64,000 bases of DNA from Stercorarius parasiticus (lineage: Eukaryota > Chordata > Aves > Charadriiformes > Stercorariidae). Below are positions 52,321-64,000 of this stretch, in pieces. The stretch is taken from assembly GCA_013396915.1 (NCBI GenBank), contig VWZL01000594.1:58093-122092 (forward strand), in the 5' to 3' direction. The notes below the pieces were generated by a model. The model did not search any database and was not told the origin of the DNA. It worked only from the letters and a program-made list of their open reading frames with translations. Position 1 is the first letter of the stretch. The number at the start of each line of letters is the position of its first letter. The position numbers were made by a program, and so were the translations under genes.

Positions 52321-52380
52321 GCTAAAAACATTAATGCCAGTGGATCGAATGCTAAAATCATTAATATCAGTGGACCAGCA
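52321..52380 (+). repeat. Diverged 30-bp tandem duplication
   Basis: Two adjacent 30-base units begin GCTAAAAACATTAATGCCAG and GCTAAAATCATTAATATCAG. Over the first 24 bases 21 agree, and the ends have drifted. This is an old local duplication with no gene attached. Confidence 0.8.
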
Positions 52381-53254
52381 CTTCAGTGTTCAGGAAAAGC
52401 AATAAAGCTAAGCACTTAAATTTTCTTATTGAGATAATTATAATTTATACTTCTAGTCACTTAAATTTACGATGAACTTACGAAATTCAAAGCCAAACTA
52501 AAATTTGAGACTACTTGATAAAAAAAGATAAGGAGAATTTAAGTTAAGTCTGAATAAAGCTGTTAATGTTTGCCCGAAGCACAAAGAAGCGTTTAATACT
52601 TCTGACATCAGGATCTCAAGGTGAAACCAGCATGCAAAACTTTATAATGCGAATCATCTTGAAGCCTTTGCAAAATATGCGTTGGAAATAGGATTGTAAC
52701 AAATCTGTCTGGTTTTACAGATTTGCATTCGTACCACTGACTTCAGTTGCGAATATAAAACCACGTGATCTACTTCATGTTTTCCTTCAGAGGTTTGATT
52801 TTACACTATTCTGTTTTACCTTAAAGGACTTGTGTTATTTTCTGAGCAATGGTTGGTGATCAAGAAGGAAAAAGCCCGTGATGAGGTAAAATAATCCAGT
52901 ATTTGCCCAAGCTTGAGGAGGTCCCCTTTTTCAACTTGTCCCAAAAACATCTTAAGTGGAAGACTGCACTGTAAAATTACAGATACTTTTCCTGGTATGA
53001 TGATAAATGGGGTTACCACCAATCACATGAAAAAAAATAGTTCTCTCAGGGATTTTTCTTCAGAGAATAACAGGTGATCCCAAAGCCTGTCTTTATGATG
53101 GCAAGATCCCCTTCTCCGTGTGCAGCTTTTAAGCTTGACTGTATAAGCTTTAGATAAACATCTAAAGCTACTTCAGCAGGACTCAAATTTACATAACTCT
53201 TGGTAAATGTAGTGAGGCAGTTAGATGACTGCAGCATGACGTTAAAGATAGAAA

Positions 53255-53271
53255 TTTTTTTTTTTTTTTTT
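53255..53271. repeat. Poly-T tract
   Basis: Seventeen consecutive T residues, with no adjoining retrotransposon body. Confidence 0.9.
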
Positions 53272-56200
53272 GAGGAAAATGGTCAGGTGCCCTGCTTTGT
53301 AATCTCACCAGCTGCTTCCATGGGGCAGAGGATTTAACCTTGCAAGACAAGCCAGCTGTGGAGCAAAACACACAGCCATGCAGATCTGGACTGATGGAAA
53401 TGAAAAAGTGACATTTTGCCTCTTATCTTCCCCTTTCACTTCAGCCAAAAGGGCATAGCTTAAACTATGTTTGGATCAAGATGAAGTATAAGGTAATGCT
53501 AAAAGAACCTGAATCTGTTGTTTTGCCCAGAGTCCTGCAAAAAGGGTAATATCATGGCAACACAGTTTCGCCGCTCATTTTAGTCTTTGAAATGTAAAAT
53601 GGTAATTCATTTCTAGTAAAGGATAAGTCAGTCAAGACTTACTGACTTGTTTTCAGCAACAAGTGATGCAGCATTGGTACTGACTGCTCTTTTCTGATAA
53701 AACTCACTCTTCTGAAAGAATTACCATTGAAACCATAGAAGTTCTCACGGTAATGACAAGAGTAAACAGATACTAACTTCCCTTGTGGCTTTTCCCATTG
53801 TTTTAATTAATCTCATATCTTCCCCAATGCTTACTGAAGTCATTTGACCTACAAGGAAATGCAAGTGATAATGAGAACATGGAAAGTTATTTCTTCCACA
53901 AAAAATGTTTACACATCTATGCTTTTTCAAGCTGTAGAAACCAATGTTAAATTCTGTCAATACAATATTTTTTTTTTTATTTTCACTACTGATGCAGAAT
54001 GGTTAGCACATAATGCGCAATATCTTCAAATACATTAATGTCAAGTTGTACCAGAGAGGGAGTTAAAACAGCAATTATGTGTCATTTTGAAAGCACTTGG
54101 TAAGGCTAGTAGGGTGACAGAGGGGAAGTAAACGGTCAAACTACCCAGAGAATATTCTGCATTCTGATTTTTTTTCTTCCTTCCTTTCATCTTATGAGGT
54201 CATTGGCCCAATATTCCTTCATTTTCTGCTCAGACTGAAGTACTTTAAAAAAAAAAAAATCAGCTTCAACTAAGTTTTAATGTGTATTTTTTTCCAGATT
54301 TCTCTACATCTATTTCAATTGAATATATCATCACAAAATAGATTTATTACTGCAAACAAAACTATTTTGAGGGCTTGCATAAACTTATTATGAATCTAAA
54401 TGAAAAGCTCTGGTATCACATTAAGAAATACCAAAAGCAATAGTCAGCCATTTCAAGTGATTTTAACTGCTATGATAATAGTGCTTCCATATATTCAGAA
54501 AGCCTTAGTAGAGTAAAATTACTCATTGCACTATGTTTCTAAATGCAGTATATATTTTCATTTATATTTATTTTGTAATAAGCTACACATTCATGTTATA
54601 ATTCAAAAGTTAATGCTATTGTAATATGTTTTCTGATACAGCAGATAGATACACTTTTTAGAGATGCTGAACATGCCTGGGGAGTTCACAGGGCTGCAGA
54701 ACAAACAAGAAGCCTCACCAGAGCTCACACGGCTGCTGTACGGCACAGCTGCTTGAAAGGCAGCTGGACAATACTCAATGGGTGACCAGCAGGTACTAAT
54801 TCTAGTATGGACTGTCGAATATCACAGTAACACAAGCACAACCCTATTATCTATAAAAACTTAAATTTTAAGTCACTTCAAATTACTGGCGATGGGGAGA
54901 AACCAACCCAAACCCAAAAACAACTACTGGACCATTCTAAGAACTGATTTCTACTCGCACTTTATTTTGTGAATATATTCTGCACAGTCAGACCTTACTC
55001 ACAATCCATGCACTAATTCCCAACCATCGAATCTATTTTGTATTTCAATACACAATACAGAGAAAATGTTTTTTTTTAAAAATCTTTTTTATTCTTTGTT
55101 ACACAACCCTGATGAGTTAACCCAGGAGCCAAAGACTGAAATCACATGATGGCATGGCAGTAAGTTACTTTTAAATGCAATTATTAAGCACACTTTGGCT
55201 TACGGATGTCAAAGTAAACATATTTTTCTTCAATAATAGCTTTAAAATGGCTCCAGATAGCCATCTGTGCCCTTTCAGAAAGCCTGAGTTGTTCACTTAA
55301 AGTGAAGCCAGAGAAATAAAAGGGTGAATGAAAAGAAAAAAGTACCTAAACTGGAATTATTTACTACTTCATCTTTAGGTATCCAAAAAGAACCACTTAG
55401 TTGTAAACATTTGTTCTGTTTAAAATTTTCCTAATTTCACTTTACTCAGAGGTGCTGTATCTTTCTCAAGCAAGATTAACTTGAACAGGTGAAGCAGATT
55501 AGCTTAATTTCAGAATTAAGCTAAACACTACAAAACAGTGTAATTCCATGTATACTCAGTATCACAAGTGCAGAGTTTGGGGGAAGACAACATCTGGCCT
55601 ATGTTGTTATTGAGATACTACAAACAAAAGGAAGCTTGTAACTTCAAAGTTTTCTTAGAAAGATGATCCCACTTTTGAGAAAAGAGCCCTTTGTAACTTC
55701 AATATTCATTCTGTTGGGAGTTTCCTACATCAAAACAATTCAGTTATTTGCCAGGTAATGCTCTCTAACAAGAACAAGAAACGGAGTTCAGCATGTTCCC
55801 TTAATTGGCAATAAAGACATAGGAGTATTTTATAATACGAGGAGGCTTTTTCCCCCCCATATATAATTGGGAAAAGTCTGAAATCCATTAATGACAGCAG
55901 AAAGTAAACATAGGCATTTAGGAATTAACACTTCTAAAATATCAAGGGACTAGCCTATAAAGCTCATTATTATCAGAAACAGTCCTTTAAAAAAAAAAAG
56001 TGTATGGACTGTACATAGGTGGAATTGTTTTTCCCCAAATTGGCTATTTAATTTTTATAATTTTATACCTTTTCTTTACAAGTGTGCACTCTCAAACTGC
56101 TGTTTATTTACTGGTTCATAACCAAGGTTGAGCTACTGCCTAAAATCTGAGCCAACAACTTCATGCTGATCTTGTATATCCAGTGCTGGACTTTCTTTTT

Positions 56201-56338
56201 GGAAGAAAATAGCTTTGTATGTCAGTGTCACTAGTGCACTTTGTCCACAGCTTATCTCTTGCTAGGACACATCTGTGAAGAAGGCATTCTAAAACATACA
56301 CACATAAAATATGACTAAATGGCTGCAGGATCCCATGG

Positions 56339-56357
56339 AAAAAAAAAAAAAAAAAAA
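56339..56357. repeat. Poly-A tract
   Basis: Nineteen consecutive A residues follow CCATGG. No LINE or processed pseudogene is recognisable upstream. Confidence 0.9.
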
Positions 56358-56838
56358 GAACAGAAATCCGCCTTTTGCATTTCTTGACATTTTGATTCAA
56401 ATTCCAGGGCAGCCGAATGGCCATTTCACACCCCACACTTGGCAAAATCTACTTGTACTACAGCTGTACTGCCATCCAGGAAATCAGTTAAGCGCAGCAG
56501 AGTCCCTCCAGTGCCACTGGTTCTTCTCCAAAAAGCATTAATAAAAACAGAATGGGGAAAACACACTGTACCAGGCGTGGGGCTCCACATCATCGGCAAT
56601 CATAAGGATTTATATAAATCATACAGTATTGGGCTCATGTTATTTAATCTAAGGATAAGGCTTGACGTGCCACTGGGTCATGACTCCTTTTGTGCTTTCC
56701 CAAAGGGAAGCTGGCAGATTTCTTTCGTAGCAAAAGGTTTGGCCACCGAAATCTGGATGTGCTAGAAACAGTTTTGTAGAATCTCTTGGCATTTCATATC
56801 AAATAAACACAGGAAAGTGTAACATTTTTCCCTTGCAG

Positions 56839-56886
56839 CTGAAACTAGAACTAGACCTCATACCTGCTAAGAGCCACATTTGGATG
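56839..56886 (+). other. Candidate 48-base micro-exon, weak
   Basis: A good acceptor (CATTTTTCCCTTGCAG) and a good donor (ATG|GTAAGG) bracket exactly 48 bases. They read in one frame as LKLELDLIPAKSHIWM, 16 whole codons. I do not recognise the peptide, and no partner exon is visible, so chance is the default explanation. It is recorded because length, frame and both splice signals agree. Confidence 0.12.
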
Positions 56887-57853
56887 GTAAGGGTCAGCAC
56901 ATGCAAATCCCTTAGTGAGATCAGAATGTTAATTGCTACATGCTCAAATTATTTGCTTTCAGCTGCTTTAAATACATCATCCATCAAAGATAAATTACAG
57001 TATTTAAATTGCCTTCTGCCTGTTGTTTTTCAAAGAAAAAAACCCAAACCAGTCTTCAAATAGTTAGTTACAAAATATGCAATATGAAGAATTACTCCAT
57101 ATTTGCCTTTCTTGATTTTCCACCTACTTCAGAAGCAGGGCAACTGCTTAAACAGTATACTTGATAAACTACAACAATATAGCACCTCATCCTGTAATCA
57201 TTTAGTTAAGTATTTTTAGGGAATCTGTGTTCCATGCCATCAGTAAATAACATTATTAGCCTGCTTCCCGCAGTGGTTCCCTTTGTACTTTACAGCTCAA
57301 TGTAAACATGAATGCAGAATCTGTAGTGAGGCATCCTATGCTTACGGCAATGAAACATACATTTGGCACACTGAAGTACCCAGACTCAGTAGTTTTCCTT
57401 CTCAGATGAACTAATACTGCAGGGTATTTTTCACGCTATTGTTTTATTCCGTATGACTTATTGCACAAATTGCATTTAAATTTTTTTAGTGCTGAAGTCA
57501 AAATGAACTGTAAAACATCCAGATGTGATCCTCCTTTTAGTCTGTGGGGCTATGTTTGACAGTTCCTTTAAAAATATTTGAGATACTTATACTACCATAA
57601 ACATAATTTTTAATATCATGCTCAATAAATAAAGAGATTGTGTTTGCATCCAAAGACAGATTACAGACTTCACAAAGATGAAGAGGGAAATAATTTTTCA
57701 GATCTTGAGACTTGTGCTCATGTTCGACCTGGACATCTAACTGAAATTATTGTATTTTGTTGAAGCTTTCTGTAATGGAGCAGCTCCATTGCTCCTAACA
57801 GATCATTTGGATGTGCCACTCACTGATAAGTTTGGCAGTCGTAAGCGAGACCT

Positions 57854-57900
57854 TAGAATCATAGAATTGCCTAGGTTGGCAGGGACCTTTCAGATCAAGA
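57854..57900 (-). mobile_element. CR1 LINE extreme 3' end
   Basis: TAGAATCATAGAATTGCCTA, followed by 'GGTTGGCAGGGACCTTTCAG', is the reverse complement of the CR1 terminus. About 47 bp are recognisable before similarity is lost, so this is a very short truncated copy reading on the minus strand. Confidence 0.82.
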
Positions 57901-60900
57901 CCCCTTCACTGTCACAGGAAGTCCTCCTAAACGCCCTGATTCTCCTGCTGTGTGGTTAGTGCTGAGGCAAGAAAACACAAAATCCACCATGGGATGGAGA
58001 CATCCCTACCCCTGCTCCAGGAACACAGACACACATTGTCATTCATGGGAACAGTCCCATCTTGCTCTATTCACACTCTTGAAGTTAAGCACGTACAGCT
58101 GCCTGCCTGGCTGAAAGGCACATTAACTGAAAAAAAAAAAAAAGTAAAAATCACATATGTAGAAGTTGAGAGGGGAGACTCACAGCCCTCCAGGTGAGCA
58201 TCCCACCTCCCAGGTCTCTGTGTCCTGCTCCCATAGGACGCTTGAGAGGCTGAGCCAAGGGGTGCCAGTAGAAAAATATATGTATACGACTGCTCTTGCT
58301 AGCGTCCAGTCATTACAGCCGTATCACTGAGTCATGACACATAAGGATGTTGACAATTTAAAAATGAAAATCTGCAACACTTTCCTATTGTCTCAGTGTG
58401 TGCAATTTAAAAAGACAAAAAGAAGAAAGGAGTTACTGCTCTTTTTCATACACTGTCTTCCATGTTACGCTACAGTACAGCCATATTGTTCCCAAGCTAG
58501 AGTAGCAGTTGCTTTATTTTGGTTTAATTAACTCAGCTTATTTAACTAATATAAGTGACTATTAGATTGTTTTGTAAGGTCAAGAATGCATCACAAAAAT
58601 GAATACTTTGCGTACTTAAAAATGGAAAAATATCAGAATGCTATTTCCGTAGTAATCCAACCAATAAATGACCAGACTTTCATTATGCATGTGTTAGCTC
58701 AAACATTTTAAATATAATTTCCAACTTACGAACAATCACTCATGCTGAAAGTGAAACTACAGGTGCTTACAGTTAGGTGACAGCAGCCTAGCTTTACCAT
58801 TTTTTGTATAGTACAATTAAATTCCATTCTTTGAAATTTCCCAGCTAAGGAACGTGAACGAGCCAACAGAAATCTTCAGTTGAGCTTTCTCCTACTGAAC
58901 CCACTGTATGCTTACACGTCATTACCCAAGAAAGGGTTGATATGAAGCTAAAATAATAAGTAAGCTGTTGTTTTACTTAGAGCCATAACCTGGTAAGCAA
59001 GAGTATTATCCAGTGTGCACGCACCACCATACATGCCATAGCTGAGGGCTACCAAACAGCATGAGGAGACCGGAGATCTGGTTCATGCGGAGTCACCCCA
59101 AGCTCAGAGTTCATCACCTGGCAACTCCTTTCCTTCTCAAAAACAGCCCTGGCTGCTGGCAGAAAAGCGGGGGAAAAAAAAAAAAAAAAGCCCTGTTTGG
59201 CCTCAACCTGTGTGTTCTTCACAAGAAGACTCCTTTACCCTTTCTAATGAAGGCTGAATATATATTATGCTGTTTATAATTCATTCAGGTAGGAGTGAGT
59301 AGGCAAAGCTGATGCTAGCAGATACACTGCACGTGGCCAAGATAGCCAACACCCAAATGAATCCAAAGTTTAAAAGCTTTCTGCAAGCCCCAGTGAGAAA
59401 GATCACAACACTCTGAAGATCTCTGTCAAGGTTTTATCTATAAAAGGACTAGCTCGCAAGAGTGGGAATTCAGACGCAAGCTGAGGCTTACCAAACATTA
59501 GCTAGTGACAACTACAGACCAACCTGATCCCCTGGTAGTATTGCCTCTTTTCTCAGCCTTCACAGATTTTTATTTCTTTTTTGAAATGACACTATAAATA
59601 AATTAAATAGAATAAGAAGGCTTTTCATATCAGGAACTATTGTTGATGTTATAGGAGATACAACACATTCAGAAAGGACAACCCCGAAGCAGGCAGGGAC
59701 ATATGGTGACACTGAAACACTGGGGATTGTTCTGTACATAAACCCACAACTAGTGCAAGCTTATCTAGCCTCAATCCTCCTGGAAGGAATATCGAGAGAC
59801 ATGAATTCACACTTCTGGATTGTTTCGGTATCTAGCTAGTGAACCACATGTCTTTGTACTCCTGCCTATATGCTTGTCTTCCAAACACTTCTGTATGGAT
59901 GACGACTTTTTTTTTGTTTGGAGTCATGCTTCAGTTAGCTTAAGCGCCTGACTCTTAATTTCAATGTCTAAACCTACACACAAAAACTAAACATAAGCAG
60001 GCCAGGGATAACAATGATACTCTGATGACTCAAATATTAAATGCTAGCATAGGGCCAGTTTTATGCATATACTCACTATCCTAACAAATAATGGTCTCTG
60101 TTAACCCTTCTTACAGTTTTTACCTGTAAACACATGGAATACTGCATCCTTTTGTTAGAGAAGGAGAGGGAGACTCATTTACCTATACAATACCAGTCAG
60201 GGAGCATTTCTGCTTTCTGGTTCTCCAGTGCAAGTCTAGAGTCATTCCCACAGTTAAGTTTGAGAGAGCTGGCAGTAGACTGTGGTACAGGACCACAGGA
60301 CCCCAACAAGGGAAACACAACAATTCTTTCCACTAGGGAATTACCATTGGGTTTCTTCAGCTATCCTGTTAGTACAGAGGATGTGACTTTTCACTGCAAA
60401 AACCTGTAATTTTAAAATAAGTAACAAAATCCCAGTGCTTCTTTATGATATATTGTAGAGTTTATTTTTACTACGTTATTTTTTACATCTATTTTCTTTG
60501 GAATTATGGTATTTAAAACCCCAAAGATCAGATATGCAGGCAAATGTCAACAAATATAAATTATTTTTTAAATAAAATTCTGGAAGCAGCCAACTTTTAC
60601 AATATGCTATTTTACCAACAAAACTAAGGCAATTATTAGCCTTTTAAAGAGAAGGGATGTAAAAATTATTGTTGCTTTATAGAAAAGCTTAACGGGGTTT
60701 CGTAGCGAGTACTGCTTTTATTGTATTTTCTTATAAGAAATGCTTGAAATAGCTTCCAGAAAACATTCAGCAGATATTTATTTTCCAAGAATAGAGGATT
60801 CTAACAAAGCACATAAAAACGTCTCATTCTCTTCCTGTGTGTTTGAGCTTCAGCAATATGACCAAATGACAATAACAAGTTGACTTTCATAGAAAAGTAA

Positions 60901-63298
60901 AGCTGTATACACTTTACAGATGTTAGAAATGACTGGATGAAAAGGAGGGAAAGCTTGTTAGAAAAATATGTGAAAGAGGAATGAACTTTAATAAACTGAG
61001 GTGATATACTCCTATAAAGTATTATATACATTGCTACTTAAAATTGCATGATACCAAATGTTCATTTTTAAGAAACCTTACTGCATTATTTGTATTTATA
61101 GTTCCTATGGGTGAACTTGATAAATATCCATGAATAATTCAAGCATTAGCGATGTCTTGCTTCATCACATTAAAAACAAGTAATTCTAATTAGTGTTCAA
61201 TGAAGCATATAAAATCCATGGATTTTAAGGGAAACTGACAAAATGATCAACAAAGGGAAAAACAGAGGGAACAACAGAGTGGATCATTTGTCTAGCTTCT
61301 CTCTAGAAAGGTACAGACTGTGTTAGGTCTGTGAGAGAGGGAACAGCAAAGGGTACATTTGCAAGCATGCTTGTGTTGCACAGAGAGACGGTGAATATTT
61401 TTATTCCAACTTTTAACTCTTTTCAACCATCTGAAGTAAAATGTCTATCAGTCTGTTTTCTCCACTGTTGATAAAATGCAAAAGCGATTGCACGTGTCTT
61501 TTCTTAGAAGGCAAATCTGGGGGAAAAAAATAATGCCTTCTGTACTAGGGCTTGATTAAAGGCAGCATTTTTTAATGTAGCCAATGGCTTTAAATACAAT
61601 ACAGAAAACTGTTAACGGTTTAACAGCTATATCAGAAGAGCAACAAATGGCATCACTCTTCATTCAGCCTATACACATCTGTAGATATGCCAAAGCAAAA
61701 CATGATCATGATATCTCTAGTCACATATTCAAACAGCAGTATGCCAATAAATGTAGTTTCATAGAACTTCTCCACTGTGTTTAACACTGTAATGGGAATG
61801 GCTCAAAAACTTTTTAATATTCACTTGCCTATTAAGCCATTCACTAATTTAAATAACCATCTTCAGCAGTGCCAAATTTCATTAATCCCCTGAAGACAGA
61901 ACTACTGACCAGAACAATGAATACAATAGTTTTTAATTTAACTACATATGAGAGAAAAGCACTATCCATTACAATGATGAATCAAAAAGCAAATACAGTC
62001 TCCTTAATTGTAAATGCTGAATGTCACCCAAGTTAACTAAAATATAAGTGTGTAGGCTTTAAGTCCTCATCGTAAAATGATGCTGTAATTCCTCATATAA
62101 TGACATAACATATTTTTTTCCATGACTGCACATACTCTAAATCAGAAAAACATGGATAAATGGTTTCTTTAGTTTAAATTCTGCCTGAGACTGCTTCACT
62201 TAAGCCTGTTCCAACATCGATGAGAAGACCAGTGCCTGAAGCTGTGAAGTTTATGATACTCAAAGGTCCTGAGAAAGAGCCTTTTAGCCGCAGGTTTTAC
62301 GTTTTCTCAGCAGATAATGTTCATTGTTCATGCTCACCCTAATGCATCCTTTCTCTACGACAGTTTCTTTCACTGGAAGTTTTATCTTGAACTGCTATAT
62401 ACTCTGCTACCCTTCTATACTCATTAATGAGCTAAGGCATCAATTTTTTGCAGGTAATTTTTCTTCCTTTTCATGGCGCTTTCCATATCAAAACATCTGA
62501 TAACTATGCAATCAACAGAATAGTTACAGTAATTGAACAACTAAGCTGCTAGTAGGAAAAGTTTTTCAGAGGAATATTTAATAATAGCAAATCCCAAAAT
62601 AGGTATTGCTATTATTATAACACAGTAGACGGTCACCTGGAGAAAGAGAAGGGGATTTTGTGAGGAAAAGTCCAGGAACAGCAGCAACATTATAGTGGTC
62701 AGAAGAGGGAGGACGTACTGAACATGGGAAATTACTCCACTGACAAAGCATAAGCTAACATATACATATACTGACAATCCATTACAGTTCTAAAATAGTT
62801 AAAAAAAAAATTACTGTTAGATTTTAGATAATTCACTAATAGGAAATAGGATTACTTTGACAGGTAATTTATTCAGAATAAATGAATCACTGAGTTTACT
62901 TCCGATGAAGATCTATCAGAGATCCAATTTCACTACTCAAAATCAAGTTAGGTAAATAAGAGACTCTTCAGTTTGATGCCTGAATGAAAAAGATCCGATT
63001 AATCAGAAATATTTTGTTAGGCCAAAAATGAAATATTACTTTAATTCAAGAATTATTACTGCATTAACCTTATTTTTAGGTTAAAAGAAATATATCACCA
63101 CTTCAAAAAGTCAATCTCATTCGAAGAACTTGAAACAAATCATTAACTTCTTTTAATGAAATTACTGTTTTCAGCAGCTAAAGTTTCTTAGATTAACTGC
63201 ACATGAATTTGCAAACAGAAAATAAACCCTAAAGAAAGATGCAGATTCAGAGGACTGTATTTTTTCCCTTCACTCCATTCCCACCAGTGCTCCCCAAA
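57901..63298. other. AT-rich unique non-coding sequence
   Basis: No gene or dated repeat is recognised in about 5.4 kb. A run of 16 A lies at 59174-59189. Open frames at 60134-60409 (plus) and 62541-62777 (minus, very hydrophobic) have no supporting context. A phrase near 59505-59540 vaguely recalls old LINE sequence, but it is too short to call. Confidence 0.5.
59174..59189. repeat. Poly-A tract
   Basis: Sixteen consecutive A residues follow GCGGGGG. Confidence 0.9.
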
Positions 63299-63560
63299 TT
63301 ACAGACTCAGAGAAGCACTGACTGGAAGGAGACTCTGGAGGTCATCTTGCCCTGCCTCCTGCTTGGGCCTACCACGAACTCCAGATGAGCTGTCACACCT
63401 CTGCCTGGCCAAGTCTTGAAAATCTTTGAGGATGGAGATGTTACAATCCAAGCATTCCAGTTCCAGAGCTGCACTATGCTCCCTGTTCTTTCTCATGCTC
63501 ATTTTGTACCTGTCAAGCTGTAATTTATGGCCTGTGCTCCTTGCTGTATCATCTGGCACT
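63299..63560 (-). mobile_element. Old, diverged CR1 LINE 3' fragment
   Basis: On the minus strand, a stretch equivalent to 'ATCCTCAAAGATTTTCAAGA' and 'CTTGGCCAGGCAGAG', followed by 'CAGGAGGCAGGGCAAGATG' and 'ACCTCCAGAGTCTCCTTCCA', parallels the CR1 3' region. That region has 'feature: truncated-gene C-end, then GATGACCTCCAGAGGTCCCT' in the same order. It is clearly more mutated than the copy at 21655-21968, and the octamer tail has decayed to AGACTCAGAGAA. The minus-strand open frame of 88 codons here is a relic of the element and not a host gene. Confidence 0.75.
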
Positions 63561-64000
63561 ATCAAGAAGATTAACTCTCAACCAGCTAATAAGCTGTCAC
63601 AAACTCACAAATATAGTTAAAAGCCACCTTTTTGTAGACACAAGTTCTAGCATTAGAGATATAGAATTGACAATTCCCTGAGTTCCTGTAAAGTTTCATG
63701 AATTTCTGTAGAAAATAGAGAGCGCAGTCTTTAGGAAAATAGGTATTCATAATTTCAATTATGTATATTTTTCTGAGACGTTAGAGCACGAGAGATGTTA
63801 CAGACCTTCTTCCCTCTTGTAGTGACCACAGACATAGTCACCACAGAAATCACTAAGGATTAGTACAAAAAAAATACCCGGTGTAAAAAACAATATCTGT
63901 TGGAGGCTGCCATTTCTTGCTCATTTCCAGGGGAAAAAAAGAAGCTTACAAAAAAATGGGAGACTGAAGTGTTTCATATAGAAATTATTTTAAAACACCT
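63561..64000. other. AT-rich unique non-coding sequence
   Basis: No gene, RNA or repeat is recognised up to the window edge. Confidence 0.5.

Larger units (their letters stand above)
52381..56838. other. AT-rich unique non-coding sequence
   Basis: No gene or interspersed repeat is recognised. The poly-T at 53255-53271 and poly-A at 56339-56357 are listed separately. The patch at about 56440-56760 is less AT-rich and looks like well-behaved unique sequence, but its overlapping open frames have no recognisable domain. Confidence 0.5.

Noticed and set aside
59505..59540. ACTACAGACCAACCTGATCC recalling LINE coding sequence
   Set aside because: One short phrase with no colinear neighbours. It could be chance.
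62541..62777. 78-codon minus-strand frame with two strongly hydrophobic stretches and an internal CTTTCTCCAG acceptor-like motif
   Set aside because: Hydrophobic codons are expected from T-rich DNA. No family resemblance, partner exon or donor site was found.
1..64000. Search for CRISPR arrays, operons, tRNA/rRNA genes, phage or bacterial systems
   Set aside because: None was seen. The repeats and composition show vertebrate, most likely avian, nuclear DNA, where such systems are not expected.

Overview
This window looks like non-coding nuclear DNA of a bird, from an AT-rich, gene-poor stretch that could be intergenic or the inside of a large intron. The main evidence is its interspersed repeats. 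Eight fragments belong to the CR1 LINE lineage. Several carry the avian CR1 3' signature, a conserved tail ending in ATTCTATG-type octamer units, and I see no SINEs. Homopolymer tracts, a 10-N gap inside a C-run and two single N calls show that this is draft vertebrate assembly, not a bacterial or phage sequence. The short open frames are what AT-rich DNA gives by chance, and no protein-coding gene, rRNA or tRNA could be recognised with confidence.

Layout. From 1 to about 13.3 kb the sequence is unique and AT-rich, with a possible minus-strand LTR fragment (3.53-3.74 kb). It also holds two identical 83-bp copies at 2750-2832 and 5667-5749. The first copy sits between 11-bp direct repeats that look like a target-site duplication. 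From 13.33 to 13.89 kb there is a weak minus-strand coding-like block of three open segments in shifted frames, which I cannot assign to a family. From 13.9 to 38.6 kb the sequence is mostly unique, with CR1 fragments at 21.66-21.97 and 25.53-25.59 kb and several small satellites. From 38.6 to 44.2 kb is the repeat-rich core: two short plus-strand CR1 3' ends, one old plus-strand CR1/L3-like fragment (41.46-42.18 kb) and one 1.27-kb minus-strand CR1 with part of a dead reverse-transcriptase frame (42.91-44.18 kb). From 44.2 to 64 kb the sequence is again unique, with a CR1 tail scrap near 57.9 kb and an old CR1 fragment at 63.3-63.6 kb.

There is no operon or gene system to describe. The only former coding sequence I can identify is the reverse-transcriptase remnant of CR1, which is inactive. 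I found no convincing undescribed biological system. The observations most worth following up are the 83-bp templated-looking insertion, the unassigned coding-like block at 13.3-13.9 kb and the unresolved pyrimidine/C-tract gap at 37.9 kb.
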